DNA of 64,000 nucleotides. Origin: Aequorivita sp. CIP111184. GTDB lineage: Bacteria > Bacteroidota > Bacteroidia > Flavobacteriales > Flavobacteriaceae. The stretch lies in the NCBI RefSeq assembly GCF_900489465.1, contig NZ_UEFQ01000015.1:186001-250000 (forward strand), written 5' to 3'. Below, one piece after another: positions 15,919 through 23,816 of this stretch. Made by a program: the position numbers and the translations under genes. The notes under the pieces were generated by a model, which had not been told where the DNA came from, searched no databases, and was given only the letters and a program-made list of their open reading frames with translations. Each line of letters starts with the position of its first letter. Positions within the stretch are counted from its first letter, which is position 1.

Positions 15919-16806
15919 ATGGAAACAGATTTCAAAAAAACACTTCACAAAAAACTTTCTTTCCCAATTTTGATTCTTATGTGCTTGGCACTTTTATCTT
16001 TTCAGATAAAAGACACAGAAAGTGATGCGGAAGAAAATAACACACTAATGGAACAACAAATAACCATTGTAATTACTAAAAAAACTACCAAGGAAGAACT
16101 TGAAAAAATCAAAAAACAAATGACGGACGAAGGTCTTGGTTTTAAGTATTCAAACGTATCCTATAATGATAAAAATGAAATTGTTGGCATTTCAATATAT
16201 TATAAAGACTTGAATAATAATTCAGGAAACTACAGTGTGAGCAGTCAAAATCCTATTAATAATATTGTAATTGTTTCAGAAGGAACCAGAATTTCGGTTA
16301 AAAGCCAAGGCAGTTCTAACCAAGCTTTTATTAATCAAGGAAGCGGAGAACAAAATTCTGAAAATACTGAAACATCTGTCTTAGATAGAAGAAAGGCTAT
16401 GAAAGAAAGAAGCGATCAAATGGAAAAAGAAATGCAAGACCGTATGCAGGCTATGAAAGACAGACACGCCCAAAGACAAGCGCAAATGCAAAAAAGAAGC
16501 GACAGTATTTTTAACCAGTCTTCATCTTCAACTGAAGCATTTAATGGAAACTCACACATTATAACTAAAAATACCTCAGATTCGGATTTACTGGAACTTC
16601 AAAAAATCTTTGAATCTGAAAACATTTCATTTTATTACAAAAATTTGCAACGCAATAGTAAAGATGAAATAACTCAAATTTCCATTACTATTAACAATCA
16701 GAATGGTTCCATTTCCACTTCAGGATTTGGAAACGGAAATAATGCAATAAAAGATATTACGCTGGCGGTGGACAAACAACACACCATTATGAAAAGCGCT
16801 GAATAG
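15919..16806 (+). CDS. Secreted or anchored protein with a duplicated BlaR1-associated-type domain and a charged central helix
   Basis: 295 residues. One N-terminal hydrophobic segment (residues 13-30, PILILMCLALLSFQI) is followed by domain A (~47-121), a charged Met/Gln/Lys-rich helix (~155-195, likely coiled coil) and domain B (~212-285). A and B are copies: ITKKTTKEELEKIKKQ...GFKYSNVSYNDKNEIVGISI against ITKNTSDSDLLELQKI...SFYYKNLQRNSKDEITQISI. Similar repeats are, as far as I recall, found in the C-terminal parts of flavobacterial M56 (BlaR1-like) proteins; here the peptidase is missing. Between A and the helix lies QGSSNQAFINQ, close to a curlin motif. Function unknown. Confidence 0.75.
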   Translation: METDFKKTLHKKLSFPILILMCLALLSFQIKDTESDAEENNTLMEQQITIVITKKTTKEELEKIKKQMTDEGLGFKYSNVSYNDKNEIVGISIYYKDLNNNSGNYSVSSQNPINNIVIVSEGTRISVKSQGSSNQAFINQGSGEQNSENTETSVLDRRKAMKERSDQMEKEMQDRMQAMKDRHAQRQAQMQKRSDSIFNQSSSSTEAFNGNSHIITKNTSDSDLLELQKIFESENISFYYKNLQRNSKDEITQISITINNQNGSISTSGFGNGNNAIKDITLAVDKQHTIMKSAE

Positions 16807-16870
16807 ATTTTAACTCTATTTTTTAAAAAATTCAATTCCATTTATTTATCTTCAATTAAAATAAATAAAA

Positions 16871-17023
16871 GTGAAAAAGTCGTTTTTTAAATTACTATCA
16901 AAATTGAATAGTAAAGTGTTACCAAGTTTAACTAAGGAAGGCGTAGACCTAGAAAAGGCATCAAAACTTCAAATGGCAATTTTCGCTTATAAGTTATGGG
17001 TTACCAAAAATGCATTGGATTAA
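16871..17023 (+). CDS. Conserved-looking 50-aa small protein, GTG start
   Basis: GTG at 16871 opens a 50-residue frame: MKKSFFKLLSKLNSKVLPSL, then TKEGVDLEKASKLQMAIFAY and KLWVTKNALD. It is basic and amphipathic at the N-terminus with a probable helix at the C-terminus and no transmembrane segment. I recall similar ~50-aa proteins ending in WYVTKNALD or similar in other flavobacteria, but no function. It fits between its neighbours and its TAA shares the TTAA at 17020-17023 with the stop of apt on the other strand. Lack of an ATG makes it easy to miss. Confidence 0.65.
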   Translation: MKKSFFKLLSKLNSKVLPSLTKEGVDLEKASKLQMAIFAYKLWVTKNALD

Positions 17024-17532
17024 TATTTCAGTAGTGATTTAACTGTCTGATTTTTTAATTTTTGATTTCCTTTTAAAAACTCCAGTTCAATTAAAAAATT
17101 ACACTGCACTATTTCACCGCCCAAGCTTTCTATTAAATTACAGGCAGCTCTTGCTGTTCCTCCCGTAGCTAAAACATCGTCGTGAAGCAGAACTCGCTCT
17201 CCTTTTTTAATTGCATCTTCATGAATTTCAAGTGTATCCAATCCATATTCTAATTGATATGGTTCCTTTAATGTTTTATAAGGAAGCTTTCCAGGTTTTC
17301 GAATTGGCACAAAACCAGCATTTAGTTTATGCGCTAAAAGTGTTCCAAAGAAAAATCCACGCGACTCTATTCCAACAACTTTATCAATTTTTTCACCGGC
17401 TATCATCGCAGCCAATTGCTGCAAACAAAACTCCACCGCATCTTTATTTGCAAGCAAAGGAGTGATGTCTTTAAAGTGCACGCCAGCCTTTGGAAAATCT
17501 TCTACATTTCGAATAAATTCAGATAAATTCAT
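17020..17532 (-). CDS. apt: Adenine phosphoribosyltransferase
   Basis: 170 residues, normal for APRT. It carries FKDITPLL, VVGIESRGFFFGTLLA, FVPIRKPGKLP and the PRPP-binding loop VLLHDDVLATGGTARA. It salvages adenine with PRPP to AMP in the cytosol. The ATG at 17532 lies 17 bases from the -33 element of the tRNA promoter running the other way. Its stop overlaps that of the small protein at 16871. Confidence 0.96.
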   Translation of the reverse strand: MNLSEFIRNVEDFPKAGVHFKDITPLLANKDAVEFCLQQLAAMIAGEKIDKVVGIESRGFFFGTLLAHKLNAGFVPIRKPGKLPYKTLKEPYQLEYGLDTLEIHEDAIKKGERVLLHDDVLATGGTARAACNLIESLGGEIVQCNFLIELEFLKGNQKLKNQTVKSLLKY

Positions 17533-17548
17533 TTTTTTTAGATATTAA

Positions 17549-17580
17549 TTTGTCTTGCAATTTAAAAAGAAATATATTTG
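17549..17580 (+). promoter_or_regulatory. Promoter of tRNA-Arg
   Basis: TTTG (17549-17552), 20-nt spacer, TATATTTG (17573-17580): a textbook Bacteroidetes -33/-7 pair. The mature tRNA begins 26 nt downstream. Confidence 0.75.
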
Positions 17581-17605
17581 CACCCGCTTAAAGCGAAATT
17601 AAATT

Positions 17606-17679
17606 GGCCTTGTGGCGCAACTGAATAGCGCACCTGATTACGGCTCAGGAGGTTCCAAGTTTGAATCTTGGCAAGGTCA
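17606..17679 (+). tRNA. tRNA-Arg (anticodon ACG)
   Basis: 74 nt. Acceptor GGCCTTG (17606-17612) pairs with CAAGGTC (17672-17678), with one G-U pair, then discriminator A. The anticodon stem CCTGA/TCAGG encloses the loop TTACGGC, giving anticodon ACG. The T arm CCAAG-TTTGAAT-CTTGG is complete. CCA is not encoded. A terminator follows directly. Confidence 0.95.
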
Positions 17680-17690
17680 CTAAAATAAAA

Positions 17691-17719
17691 AACCACGTTT
17701 TAAAAGACGTGGTTTTTTT
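17691..17719 (+). terminator. Intrinsic terminator after tRNA-Arg
   Basis: AACCACGT (17691-17698) pairs with ACGTGGTT (17707-17714), followed by T residues to 17719. Confidence 0.9.
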
Positions 17720-17780
17720 ATTTATAAAATTTATAACAAATCCATTTTTTTGGTTAATTTGGATTCTTAAACCAACGTGA

Positions 17781-17939
17781 ATGACTAAAATAATAAAAGA
17801 TTCAGATAACGAACAAGAAAGAGACTATATCCTTCAAGACAATAAAAAAACCCGCTTTGGTGCAGGTTTTATAATTGTTGTGTTGATAATTTTAATAATC
17901 GCCGTAATTGTTTCAGCGGTATATTTTGGATGGTTTTAA
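17781..17939 (+). CDS. 52-aa single-pass membrane protein
   Basis: ATG at 17781 opens MTKIIKDSDNEQERDYILQD, a charged ~28-residue N-terminus, then a hydrophobic helix (FIIVVLIILIIAVIVSAVYF) ending GWF. One transmembrane segment with the N-terminus probably cytoplasmic. Its TAA shares TTAA (17936-17939) with the stop of clpS on the opposite strand. No function can be assigned. Confidence 0.6.
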   Translation: MTKIIKDSDNEQERDYILQDNKKTRFGAGFIIVVLIILIIAVIVSAVYFGWF

Positions 17940-18211
17940 ACTATTTCTGCACTCAAGCCAGCTTCTAGAAGCATTGTGCATTTAGGTTTTAGCTCACTAA
18001 ATTCACCCGTTTTTACAGTGCATTTTCCTTTGTAATGCACAATTATTGAACACTGCTCAGCCTGTTCTGGCGTGTGTTCACAAGCAAAAATTAAGCTATT
18101 TATTACGTGGTCAAAAGTATTTACGTCGTCATTGTAAAGTACAATCTCATTTTGCCCACTTTCCTTTTCTAAAACTGATATATCTTCCTGAATTTTTTCT
18201 TTGGTACTCAT
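17936..18211 (-). CDS. clpS: ATP-dependent Clp protease adaptor ClpS
   Basis: 91 residues from the ATG at 18211 (MSTKEKIQED). An in-frame TTG upstream is not needed. The core VLYNDDVNTFDHVINSL, ACEHTPEQAEQCSIIVHYKG and AGLSAEIV is the ClpS signature, including the hydrophobic pocket that recognises N-degrons. It delivers substrates to ClpA-type unfoldases. It is last in the tpiA-prmA-clpS run. Confidence 0.94.
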   Translation of the reverse strand: MSTKEKIQEDISVLEKESGQNEIVLYNDDVNTFDHVINSLIFACEHTPEQAEQCSIIVHYKGKCTVKTGEFSELKPKCTMLLEAGLSAEIV

Positions 18212-18242
18212 AATTTTATAATATTTCTGCAACTAATTAAAT

Positions 18243-19079
18243 TTACGAAATTTTAAACTTAGCGGCAACCCAATTGTTTTTCTCTTTGTTTTCAACGAAA
18301 TTGAAACCCAAATTATTGCAACTTTCTGTAATAATTGGCAAATCTTCTTTATAAAACCCACTCAAATAAAGCTGTCCATTATCATTCAAACTTTCTCGAT
18401 AAACTTGCATATCATTGAGCAGAATGTTTCTGTTGATGTTAGCAATTATTATATCATATCTCCTTAAAGAAAGCAACGAAGCGTCTCCAAGAAATACTGA
18501 AATATTTTCACAATTATTTCTCTCTATATTTTCTATTGAATTCTCAAAACACCACTCATCTATATCAATGGCGTCTAATTTTGAAGCACCACGCATTTCT
18601 GCCAAAATAGCTAGAACGGCTGTGCCACAACCCATGTCAAGCACTGTTTTATTTTCAAAATTATTTTCTAAAATAAACTGCAACATCATAAAAGTAGTTT
18701 CGTGATGTCCAGTTCCAAAAGACATTTTAGGCTCGATTACAATTTCATATTCAAAATTTTTAGCTGGATGAAATGGCGCCCGAACGGTACATTTTCCATC
18801 CACTTCAATAGGATCAAAGTTTTTTTCCCACTCAGAATTCCAATTGACTTGCTCTATTTCAGAAAATGTATATTCAATTTTAAATTCTTCCGAATCCAAA
18901 ACATTAATATCTTCCAAAATATCGGCATTCCATTCGTCTTTTTGAATATATGCCGAAACCCCTTCTTCCGTTTCCACAAAACTTTCAAAACCCGCGTAAC
19001 CCAATTCAGCAATAAGAATCTCTGTTCCCGGTTGAAGCGGGTTTACCTTAAAATCGTATCCAATATAAATCTGCGACAT
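18243..19079 (-). CDS. prmA: Ribosomal protein L11 methyltransferase
   Basis: 278 residues. An N-terminal substrate-recognition part is followed by a Rossmann methyltransferase with SAM motif VLDMGCGTAVLAILAEMRGA, then DAIDIDEWCFENS and the DIIIANINRNILL (NxxxN) motif typical of PrmA. MSFGTGHHETTFMM is also diagnostic. It trimethylates L11 using SAM. The start ATG overlaps the tpiA stop by one base (TAATG). Confidence 0.95.
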   Translation of the reverse strand: MSQIYIGYDFKVNPLQPGTEILIAELGYAGFESFVETEEGVSAYIQKDEWNADILEDINVLDSEEFKIEYTFSEIEQVNWNSEWEKNFDPIEVDGKCTVRAPFHPAKNFEYEIVIEPKMSFGTGHHETTFMMLQFILENNFENKTVLDMGCGTAVLAILAEMRGASKLDAIDIDEWCFENSIENIERNNCENISVFLGDASLLSLRRYDIIIANINRNILLNDMQVYRESLNDNGQLYLSGFYKEDLPIITESCNNLGFNFVENKEKNNWVAAKFKIS

Positions 19080-19828
19080 TAAAAAGAATTTATAATTTTC
19101 ATAAAACTATCTACTTTCAGCGAAGCTCCGCCAATAAGCCCACCGTCAACATCATCCTGTCCAAAAATTTCAGTTGCGTTATCCGGTTTCACACTACCAC
19201 CGTAAAGTATTGAAACATTATCGGCTATTGCTTTTGAATAATTTTCAGCAATAATTTCTCTAATAAATTTATGCATTTCCTGAGCTTGTTCCGGACTGGC
19301 GGTTTCACCTGTGCCAATTGCCCAAACGGGTTCATAAGCAATAACTATATTATCCCAAGCATCGTCAGAAATGTGGAAAAGTCCCTCGGAAAGTTGCTTT
19401 TTTATCAATTCAAAATGACTTCCTTTTTTTCTGTCTTCCAGTTCTTCACCGATGCAGAAAATAACGGTCATTTCATTTTCGAGAGCGGTATTAACCTTTT
19501 CTGCAAGAATAGCGCTGTCTTCATGGAAAATGGCACGACGTTCACTGTGGCCTAGAATAACCGTTTTAACGCCCACACTTTTCAACATTTTTGCAGAAAT
19601 TTCACCTGTAAAAGCACCTTCATTGTTTTGGTGCATATTCTGCGCGGCAAGCTCTACATTATGTTCGCGTAAAGATTTAAAGGCGTGATTTAGATTTGTA
19701 AATGATGGCGCAATCATAATTACTACATTCTCTGGAAAAACCTGCTTCTTCAGTTCGACCAAAAATACTTCTGTTTCAGCCAAATCATTGTTCATTTTCC
19801 AGTTTCCAGCTACAATTTTTTTTCTCAT
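19079..19828 (-). CDS. tpiA: Triose-phosphate isomerase
   Basis: 249 residues. GNWKMNND (catalytic Lys), ILGHSERRAIF (catalytic His), VIAYEPVWAIGTGETASPEQ (catalytic Glu) and ILYGGSVKPDNA (phosphate loop) are all present. It interconverts DHAP and glyceraldehyde-3-phosphate. It overlaps the thioredoxin-family gene upstream by 4 nt (ATGA) and prmA downstream by 1 nt. Confidence 0.97.
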   Translation of the reverse strand: MRKKIVAGNWKMNNDLAETEVFLVELKKQVFPENVVIMIAPSFTNLNHAFKSLREHNVELAAQNMHQNNEGAFTGEISAKMLKSVGVKTVILGHSERRAIFHEDSAILAEKVNTALENEMTVIFCIGEELEDRKKGSHFELIKKQLSEGLFHISDDAWDNIVIAYEPVWAIGTGETASPEQAQEMHKFIREIIAENYSKAIADNVSILYGGSVKPDNATEIFGQDDVDGGLIGGASLKVDSFMKIINSF

Positions 19829-20301
19829 TTCAATGCTTTTAAAAGTTTTTTGTCATTTGTCTCAATGGCTTTGTAAAGACTTATTTCTCCTTCGGAATTT
19901 ATTACCATATATCTCGGAATCCAATCTAAATCTATGGAAGAACAGAACGGACCTTTCCAACCGGAAGGGATAAAGTAATTTTCACCCCCTACCCCGTATT
20001 TTTCGATACCGTGTTTCCAGCTATCAATTTCTTTATCCAATGAAAGGAAAAGAAAAATAATCTCTGGATTTTTTTCACGAAGCTTTTGCACTTTTGGCAT
20101 TCCCACAATACAATCCTTGCACCAACTGGCCCAAATATCTATAAATACCGTTTTACCTTTGTATTGCTGAAGGACTTCGGAAAGCGTGATTTCCTTGTTG
20201 TTTTCTGAAAGAAATACATCGTTCAATGCAGCCTCAGAAAAAGATTTTTGTTGCGCTTGTGCAAAGGTTATAAATAAAAGAAAGACGATTAGTATTTTCA
20301 T
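19825..20301 (-). CDS. Thioredoxin-fold protein, TlpA-like, exported
   Basis: 158 residues with a cleavable signal (to about TFAQAQ, residue 17). One thioredoxin fold follows: TVFIDIWASWCKDCIVGMPKVQKL, with active site CKDC, and the cis-Pro region DWIPRYMVINSEG. It probably reduces or reshuffles thiols in the periplasm. It is translationally coupled to tpiA by a 4-nt overlap. Confidence 0.88.
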   Translation of the reverse strand: MKILIVFLLFITFAQAQQKSFSEAALNDVFLSENNKEITLSEVLQQYKGKTVFIDIWASWCKDCIVGMPKVQKLREKNPEIIFLFLSLDKEIDSWKHGIEKYGVGGENYFIPSGWKGPFCSSIDLDWIPRYMVINSEGEISLYKAIETNDKKLLKALK

Positions 20302-20352
20302 ATTATAAAATCTATTAAAATGATGTACTAAATTACTGACTACTAAAAATTT

Positions 20353-21429
20353 TTATTGCCTACTTATTTTAGGATCGAGCCAACCGTAAATTATATCCAC
20401 AAAAATATTGATTATAATGAACAAGGTGGCTATAACTATCACGGCTCCCATAATTACTGGTAAATCCAAAGTATTCAATGCATTTACAATTTCCTTTCCC
20501 AAACCGTTCCATCCGAAAATATATTCTACAAAAACCGCTCCTGCAAGCATGGAGGCAAACCATCCAGAAATAGCTGTTACTACAGGATTTAGAGAATTTT
20601 TTAAAGCATGCCTTTTTATAATTTGATAAAAAGAAAGACCTTTTGCTTTTGCCGTGCGAATGTAATCTTGGTTTAGAACCTCAAGCAGTGAGTTTCGCAT
20701 TAATTGGCTCACTACAGCAAGTGGGCGGATTCCCAAAACAATTGCGGGAAGTATTAAGTTTTTCCACTGAATGTATTTTCCGTTACCGAAATCATCAACT
20801 TCATAAAGACTTCCGGTCATATTCAAGTTTGTGTATTCGTGAAGCAAAAAACCAAAAAACCACGCAAAAATAATTGCACTAAAAAAAGAGGGAACGCTCA
20901 TCCCCAAAGTGCTCACCAATTGTATCATTTTATCGATAAAGCCATCTTTAAATAGCACCGAAATAATTCCCAAGAAAACACCGATAATCATTGCAATAAT
21001 AATTGCAGAGACTGCCAATATAAATGTGTTGGGGAGGGTTTCTGCAATCACTTCGCTTACCTCCTTTCCATTCTTTTGAAAAGATTCCCGCAAATAAGGA
21101 GTCTTTAAAACTACAGTTGTATTTCCCACAGAAAGCAATTTTAGTGCATTGTATTTTCCGTCGGAAAGAAACGTGTAATCTTCAGGATTTTTACTGTGGA
21201 ATGATATAGGCGATAGATCATTCAAATATCTTACATATTGAATAGAAACAGGTTGATCAAAACCGTATTTCTTTTTTACTACGGCAAGTTGTTCCGCAGT
21301 TTCATTTTGACCCAGCATCATTCGCGCAGGATCACCGGGAAGTATTGTAAATAATAGAAAAATTACAGTTACAACCCCAAACAATGTGAGCAAAGCATAA
21401 CCTAATTTTTGAAGTATGTAGCTTATCAA
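20353..21429 (-). CDS. Peptide/nickel-type ABC transporter permease (DppB/OppB family), TTG start
   Basis: 358 residues. ILQKLGYALLTLFGVVTVIF and LLFTILPGDPARMMLGQ form the classical DppB N-terminus. The C-terminal half has the BPD_transp_1 core with LRPLAVVSQLMRNSLLEVL, YIRTAKAKGLS (EAA loop) and GAVFVEYIFGWNGLGKEIVNA. About 75 residues (~55-130) form an enlarged extracytoplasmic loop after the first helix. No ATG is usable before residue 37, so the TTG at 21429 is the start. No DppC, ATPase or binding protein is nearby, so its partners must be elsewhere. Confidence 0.88.
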   Translation of the reverse strand: MISYILQKLGYALLTLFGVVTVIFLLFTILPGDPARMMLGQNETAEQLAVVKKKYGFDQPVSIQYVRYLNDLSPISFHSKNPEDYTFLSDGKYNALKLLSVGNTTVVLKTPYLRESFQKNGKEVSEVIAETLPNTFILAVSAIIIAMIIGVFLGIISVLFKDGFIDKMIQLVSTLGMSVPSFFSAIIFAWFFGFLLHEYTNLNMTGSLYEVDDFGNGKYIQWKNLILPAIVLGIRPLAVVSQLMRNSLLEVLNQDYIRTAKAKGLSFYQIIKRHALKNSLNPVVTAISGWFASMLAGAVFVEYIFGWNGLGKEIVNALNTLDLPVIMGAVIVIATLFIIINIFVDIIYGWLDPKISRQ

Positions 21430-21434
21430 ATCGT

Positions 21435-23144
21435 CTATTTTATTTGTTCCATAGTACGCGGCTGATAAATAAAGTCATCTCCAAAAAGAATTTTTGCATA
21501 ATCTTCAATGGTTTCTTCAAAACCAGCTTTCTTTCTTCTTTGGTTAACAGTTTCGGGATTTTCTATAGGCCAAATGAAAGAACCGCGTTCATCATCATAG
21601 CTCATTCCTTGAGTGCCGTATATTTGCAGTTTTCCTTCCATCATCAAATAGCGATCTTCCATCATTGCCGCGGAAGTTTTAGGAATTTCGCCAGCTTCAG
21701 CAGCTTTTTTAACTAATGGTAAATAAAGCGGAATTTTATCAGGATTATGCTGTAAAACATTCCAAGCTATTAAGCTTGATTCTTCACCAACAACCGATTT
21801 GCCGGGATATCCATTATTAAGAAAATACCTTTCAACGAAAACCATATTAACACTATCCAAAACTCGCTGCATTTGAGAAAGATCGCCGCTGTACTCAGCT
21901 TCGGATAGTCCCATGCCTTCACCCAATTTTTTTCTTTCTTCCAAAGATTGTGCTTGCATAAGCAAACGGTATTTTTGGTCGAGTACTGCAATACTGTCCA
22001 AACGCTGTTTCAATGAAAGGTCCAATTTTGGTTTTGCATTTTCAACCGTAGGAAGTTCCAATTGATCCGCATCATTCCAATGAAGTTTTTGTTTGATGGT
22101 TCCGTTATCCAGCTCTAAAATTCCAGGATTACTGCGGACGATGGTTTTCAGTGTAGTTTCATCACAGAAATAAAACTTAAAATTCAATTTATATTCTTCC
22201 GTCAAAGCTTCCGTCATTTGTTGTGAAGATGCGGAAAGACCAATCACATTATACCCATTTTTCAATGCTTTATCGGTAATCTCTTTTATTGGAATGTAAC
22301 CGTCTTTTTCTGTATTTCCTAAGCTATAAGCAATGATAACAACAAGATTTTCCTCGTCCAAAAACTGGGCTGTATAATCCTCTCCATCCCTTTCCATAGT
22401 GAAATCGTGGATTGGCGGTGAGTAACCTTCTTGGATCATTTCGGTTTCAGTGCTTATTAATTCACCTTCAACTTGAGGATATTCGCCGTTTGTTGTTATT
22501 ACTTTTTCTTCACCATTAACGTTGAATTTCCACTTATACTCATAAACTGGAGCAGGAGCATCTTCAGGAACAGCCATGCCGTCTTTAATATTTGCGCCAA
22601 TTTTATAAGGACGAAAATCTATAATTGGAAGGTGCAACAACACGTAATAAGTTATTCCAAGGCACACCACGAAGGAAGCAAAAATGAGGATGCTCCGTGT
22701 TCCCTTGGTAAAAATCGGCTGAATATATTTTCTTCCAAAGAATAGAATTAAAATCAAAACCAATAGCACAATATCTTTACTAAAAGATTCCCAAGGCGTA
22801 AGTTTTATCGCATCACCAAAACAGCCGCAATCTGTTACTTTATTAAAATATGCTGAATAAAACGTGAGAAATGTAAAAAAGACAATCATCAATAAAAGAC
22901 ACCAAGAAGTGAACTTTTTTAGATAGCCCAAAAGCAGCGCCACTCCTAATAAAACTTCAAAAATCACAACAAATATTGCAATTAGCAATGCATAAGGAAC
23001 CAAAAAACCAAGATCCAAAACTTCGGGCGCGAAATAGTCTTTTAGTTTAAATGAAAAACCAACTGGATCGTTCAACTTAATCAATCCACTGATTATAAAT
23101 AAAACGCCAACAACTATTCGTGATATTCCTACTAATATTTTCAT
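21435..23144 (-). CDS. DoxX/MauE-type membrane protein fused to a thioredoxin-like region and a DUF6624-like tail
   Basis: 569 residues. Residues 1-170 hold about five transmembrane helices of the DoxX/BT_3928 kind (ISRIVVGVLFIISGLIKLNDP, VTDCGCFGDAIKLTPWESF). After a linker, ~240-350 looks like a thioredoxin-fold domain without CxxC (LDEENLVVIIAYSLG, YNVIGLSASSQQ). The end (~445-530), RYFLNNGYPGKSVVGEESS...MMEDRYLMMEGKLQIYGTQ, resembles DUF6624. A membrane redox or quinone-linked role is inferred from the DoxX/MauE family. It lies between DUF1599 and the ABC permease, 5 nt from the latter. Confidence 0.82.
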   Translation of the reverse strand: MKILVGISRIVVGVLFIISGLIKLNDPVGFSFKLKDYFAPEVLDLGFLVPYALLIAIFVVIFEVLLGVALLLGYLKKFTSWCLLLMIVFFTFLTFYSAYFNKVTDCGCFGDAIKLTPWESFSKDIVLLVLILILFFGRKYIQPIFTKGTRSILIFASFVVCLGITYYVLLHLPIIDFRPYKIGANIKDGMAVPEDAPAPVYEYKWKFNVNGEEKVITTNGEYPQVEGELISTETEMIQEGYSPPIHDFTMERDGEDYTAQFLDEENLVVIIAYSLGNTEKDGYIPIKEITDKALKNGYNVIGLSASSQQMTEALTEEYKLNFKFYFCDETTLKTIVRSNPGILELDNGTIKQKLHWNDADQLELPTVENAKPKLDLSLKQRLDSIAVLDQKYRLLMQAQSLEERKKLGEGMGLSEAEYSGDLSQMQRVLDSVNMVFVERYFLNNGYPGKSVVGEESSLIAWNVLQHNPDKIPLYLPLVKKAAEAGEIPKTSAAMMEDRYLMMEGKLQIYGTQGMSYDDERGSFIWPIENPETVNQRRKKAGFEETIEDYAKILFGDDFIYQPRTMEQIK

Positions 23145-23162
23145 TCCTCTCTTTGTTTAATA

Positions 23163-23708
23163 TTATTCTTTGATTTTTTCTAAATGAATTAGCGCAAACA
23201 CCGCATAATTAATCATATCCTGATAATTTGCATCAATCCCTTCGGAAACTAAGGTTTTACCACTGTTGTTTTCAATTTGTTTTACACGTAATAATTTCTG
23301 AAGAATTAAATCTGTTAAAGAACTTACTCGCATATCGCGCCAAGCTTCGCCGTAATCATGATTTTTATTTAGCATCAACTGTTTGGTTTTGGCTACTTGC
23401 TCATCATAAAGTTGGGTGGCTTCTTCTAAGGAAAGATCGGGCTGTTCCACTACGCCTTTATCCAATTGAACCAAAGCCATAATTGAATAATTTACAACTC
23501 CAATAAACTCGCTAGTTTCGTCTTCAGCAATTTTTTGTTCTTTATTTTTTTGCAAACCGCGGATGCGTTGTGCTTTTATAAAAATCTGATCGGTTAACGA
23601 AGGAAGACGAAGAATACGCCACGCACTTCCATAGTCGTGCATTTTATTGATAAACAGCTCTCTGCATTTTTCAATCTGATCATTGTATTGATTTGAAGTA
23701 TCCGCCAT
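23163..23708 (-). CDS. DUF1599 domain protein (tandem copies)
   Basis: 181 residues from the ATG at 23708 (MADTSNQYND); an upstream in-frame TTG is less likely. Two copies of the DUF1599 unit can be seen: INKMHDYGSAWRILRLPSLTDQIFIKAQRI and LNKNHDYGEAWRDMRVSSLTDLILQKLLRV. The family is widespread in Bacteroidetes and of unknown function. Its His/Asp/Glu-rich helices suggest a nucleotide-pyrophosphohydrolase-like fold, which is my inference. It heads the minus-strand cluster and diverges from folP. Confidence 0.88.
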   Translation of the reverse strand: MADTSNQYNDQIEKCRELFINKMHDYGSAWRILRLPSLTDQIFIKAQRIRGLQKNKEQKIAEDETSEFIGVVNYSIMALVQLDKGVVEQPDLSLEEATQLYDEQVAKTKQLMLNKNHDYGEAWRDMRVSSLTDLILQKLLRVKQIENNSGKTLVSEGIDANYQDMINYAVFALIHLEKIKE

Positions 23709-23748
23709 TAGTGATGTGTAAGATTTTGCGTAAATTTCGCTTAAATAG

Positions 23749-23766
23749 TTCAAAGTTCAAAGTTGA
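23749..23766. repeat. Short AGTTCAA tandem repeat with internal inverted repeat
   Basis: AGTTCAA-AGTTCAA-AGTTGAA lies between the divergent DUF1599 and folP genes. The second and third copies form the inverted repeat TTCAA-AG-TTGAA. It could be a simple-sequence spacer or an operator. Confidence 0.5.
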
Positions 23767-23816
23767 ACGCTTAAAGTTATTCGCCAAAGGGCACATTGAC
23801 TAAAAGTTTTTGAATT

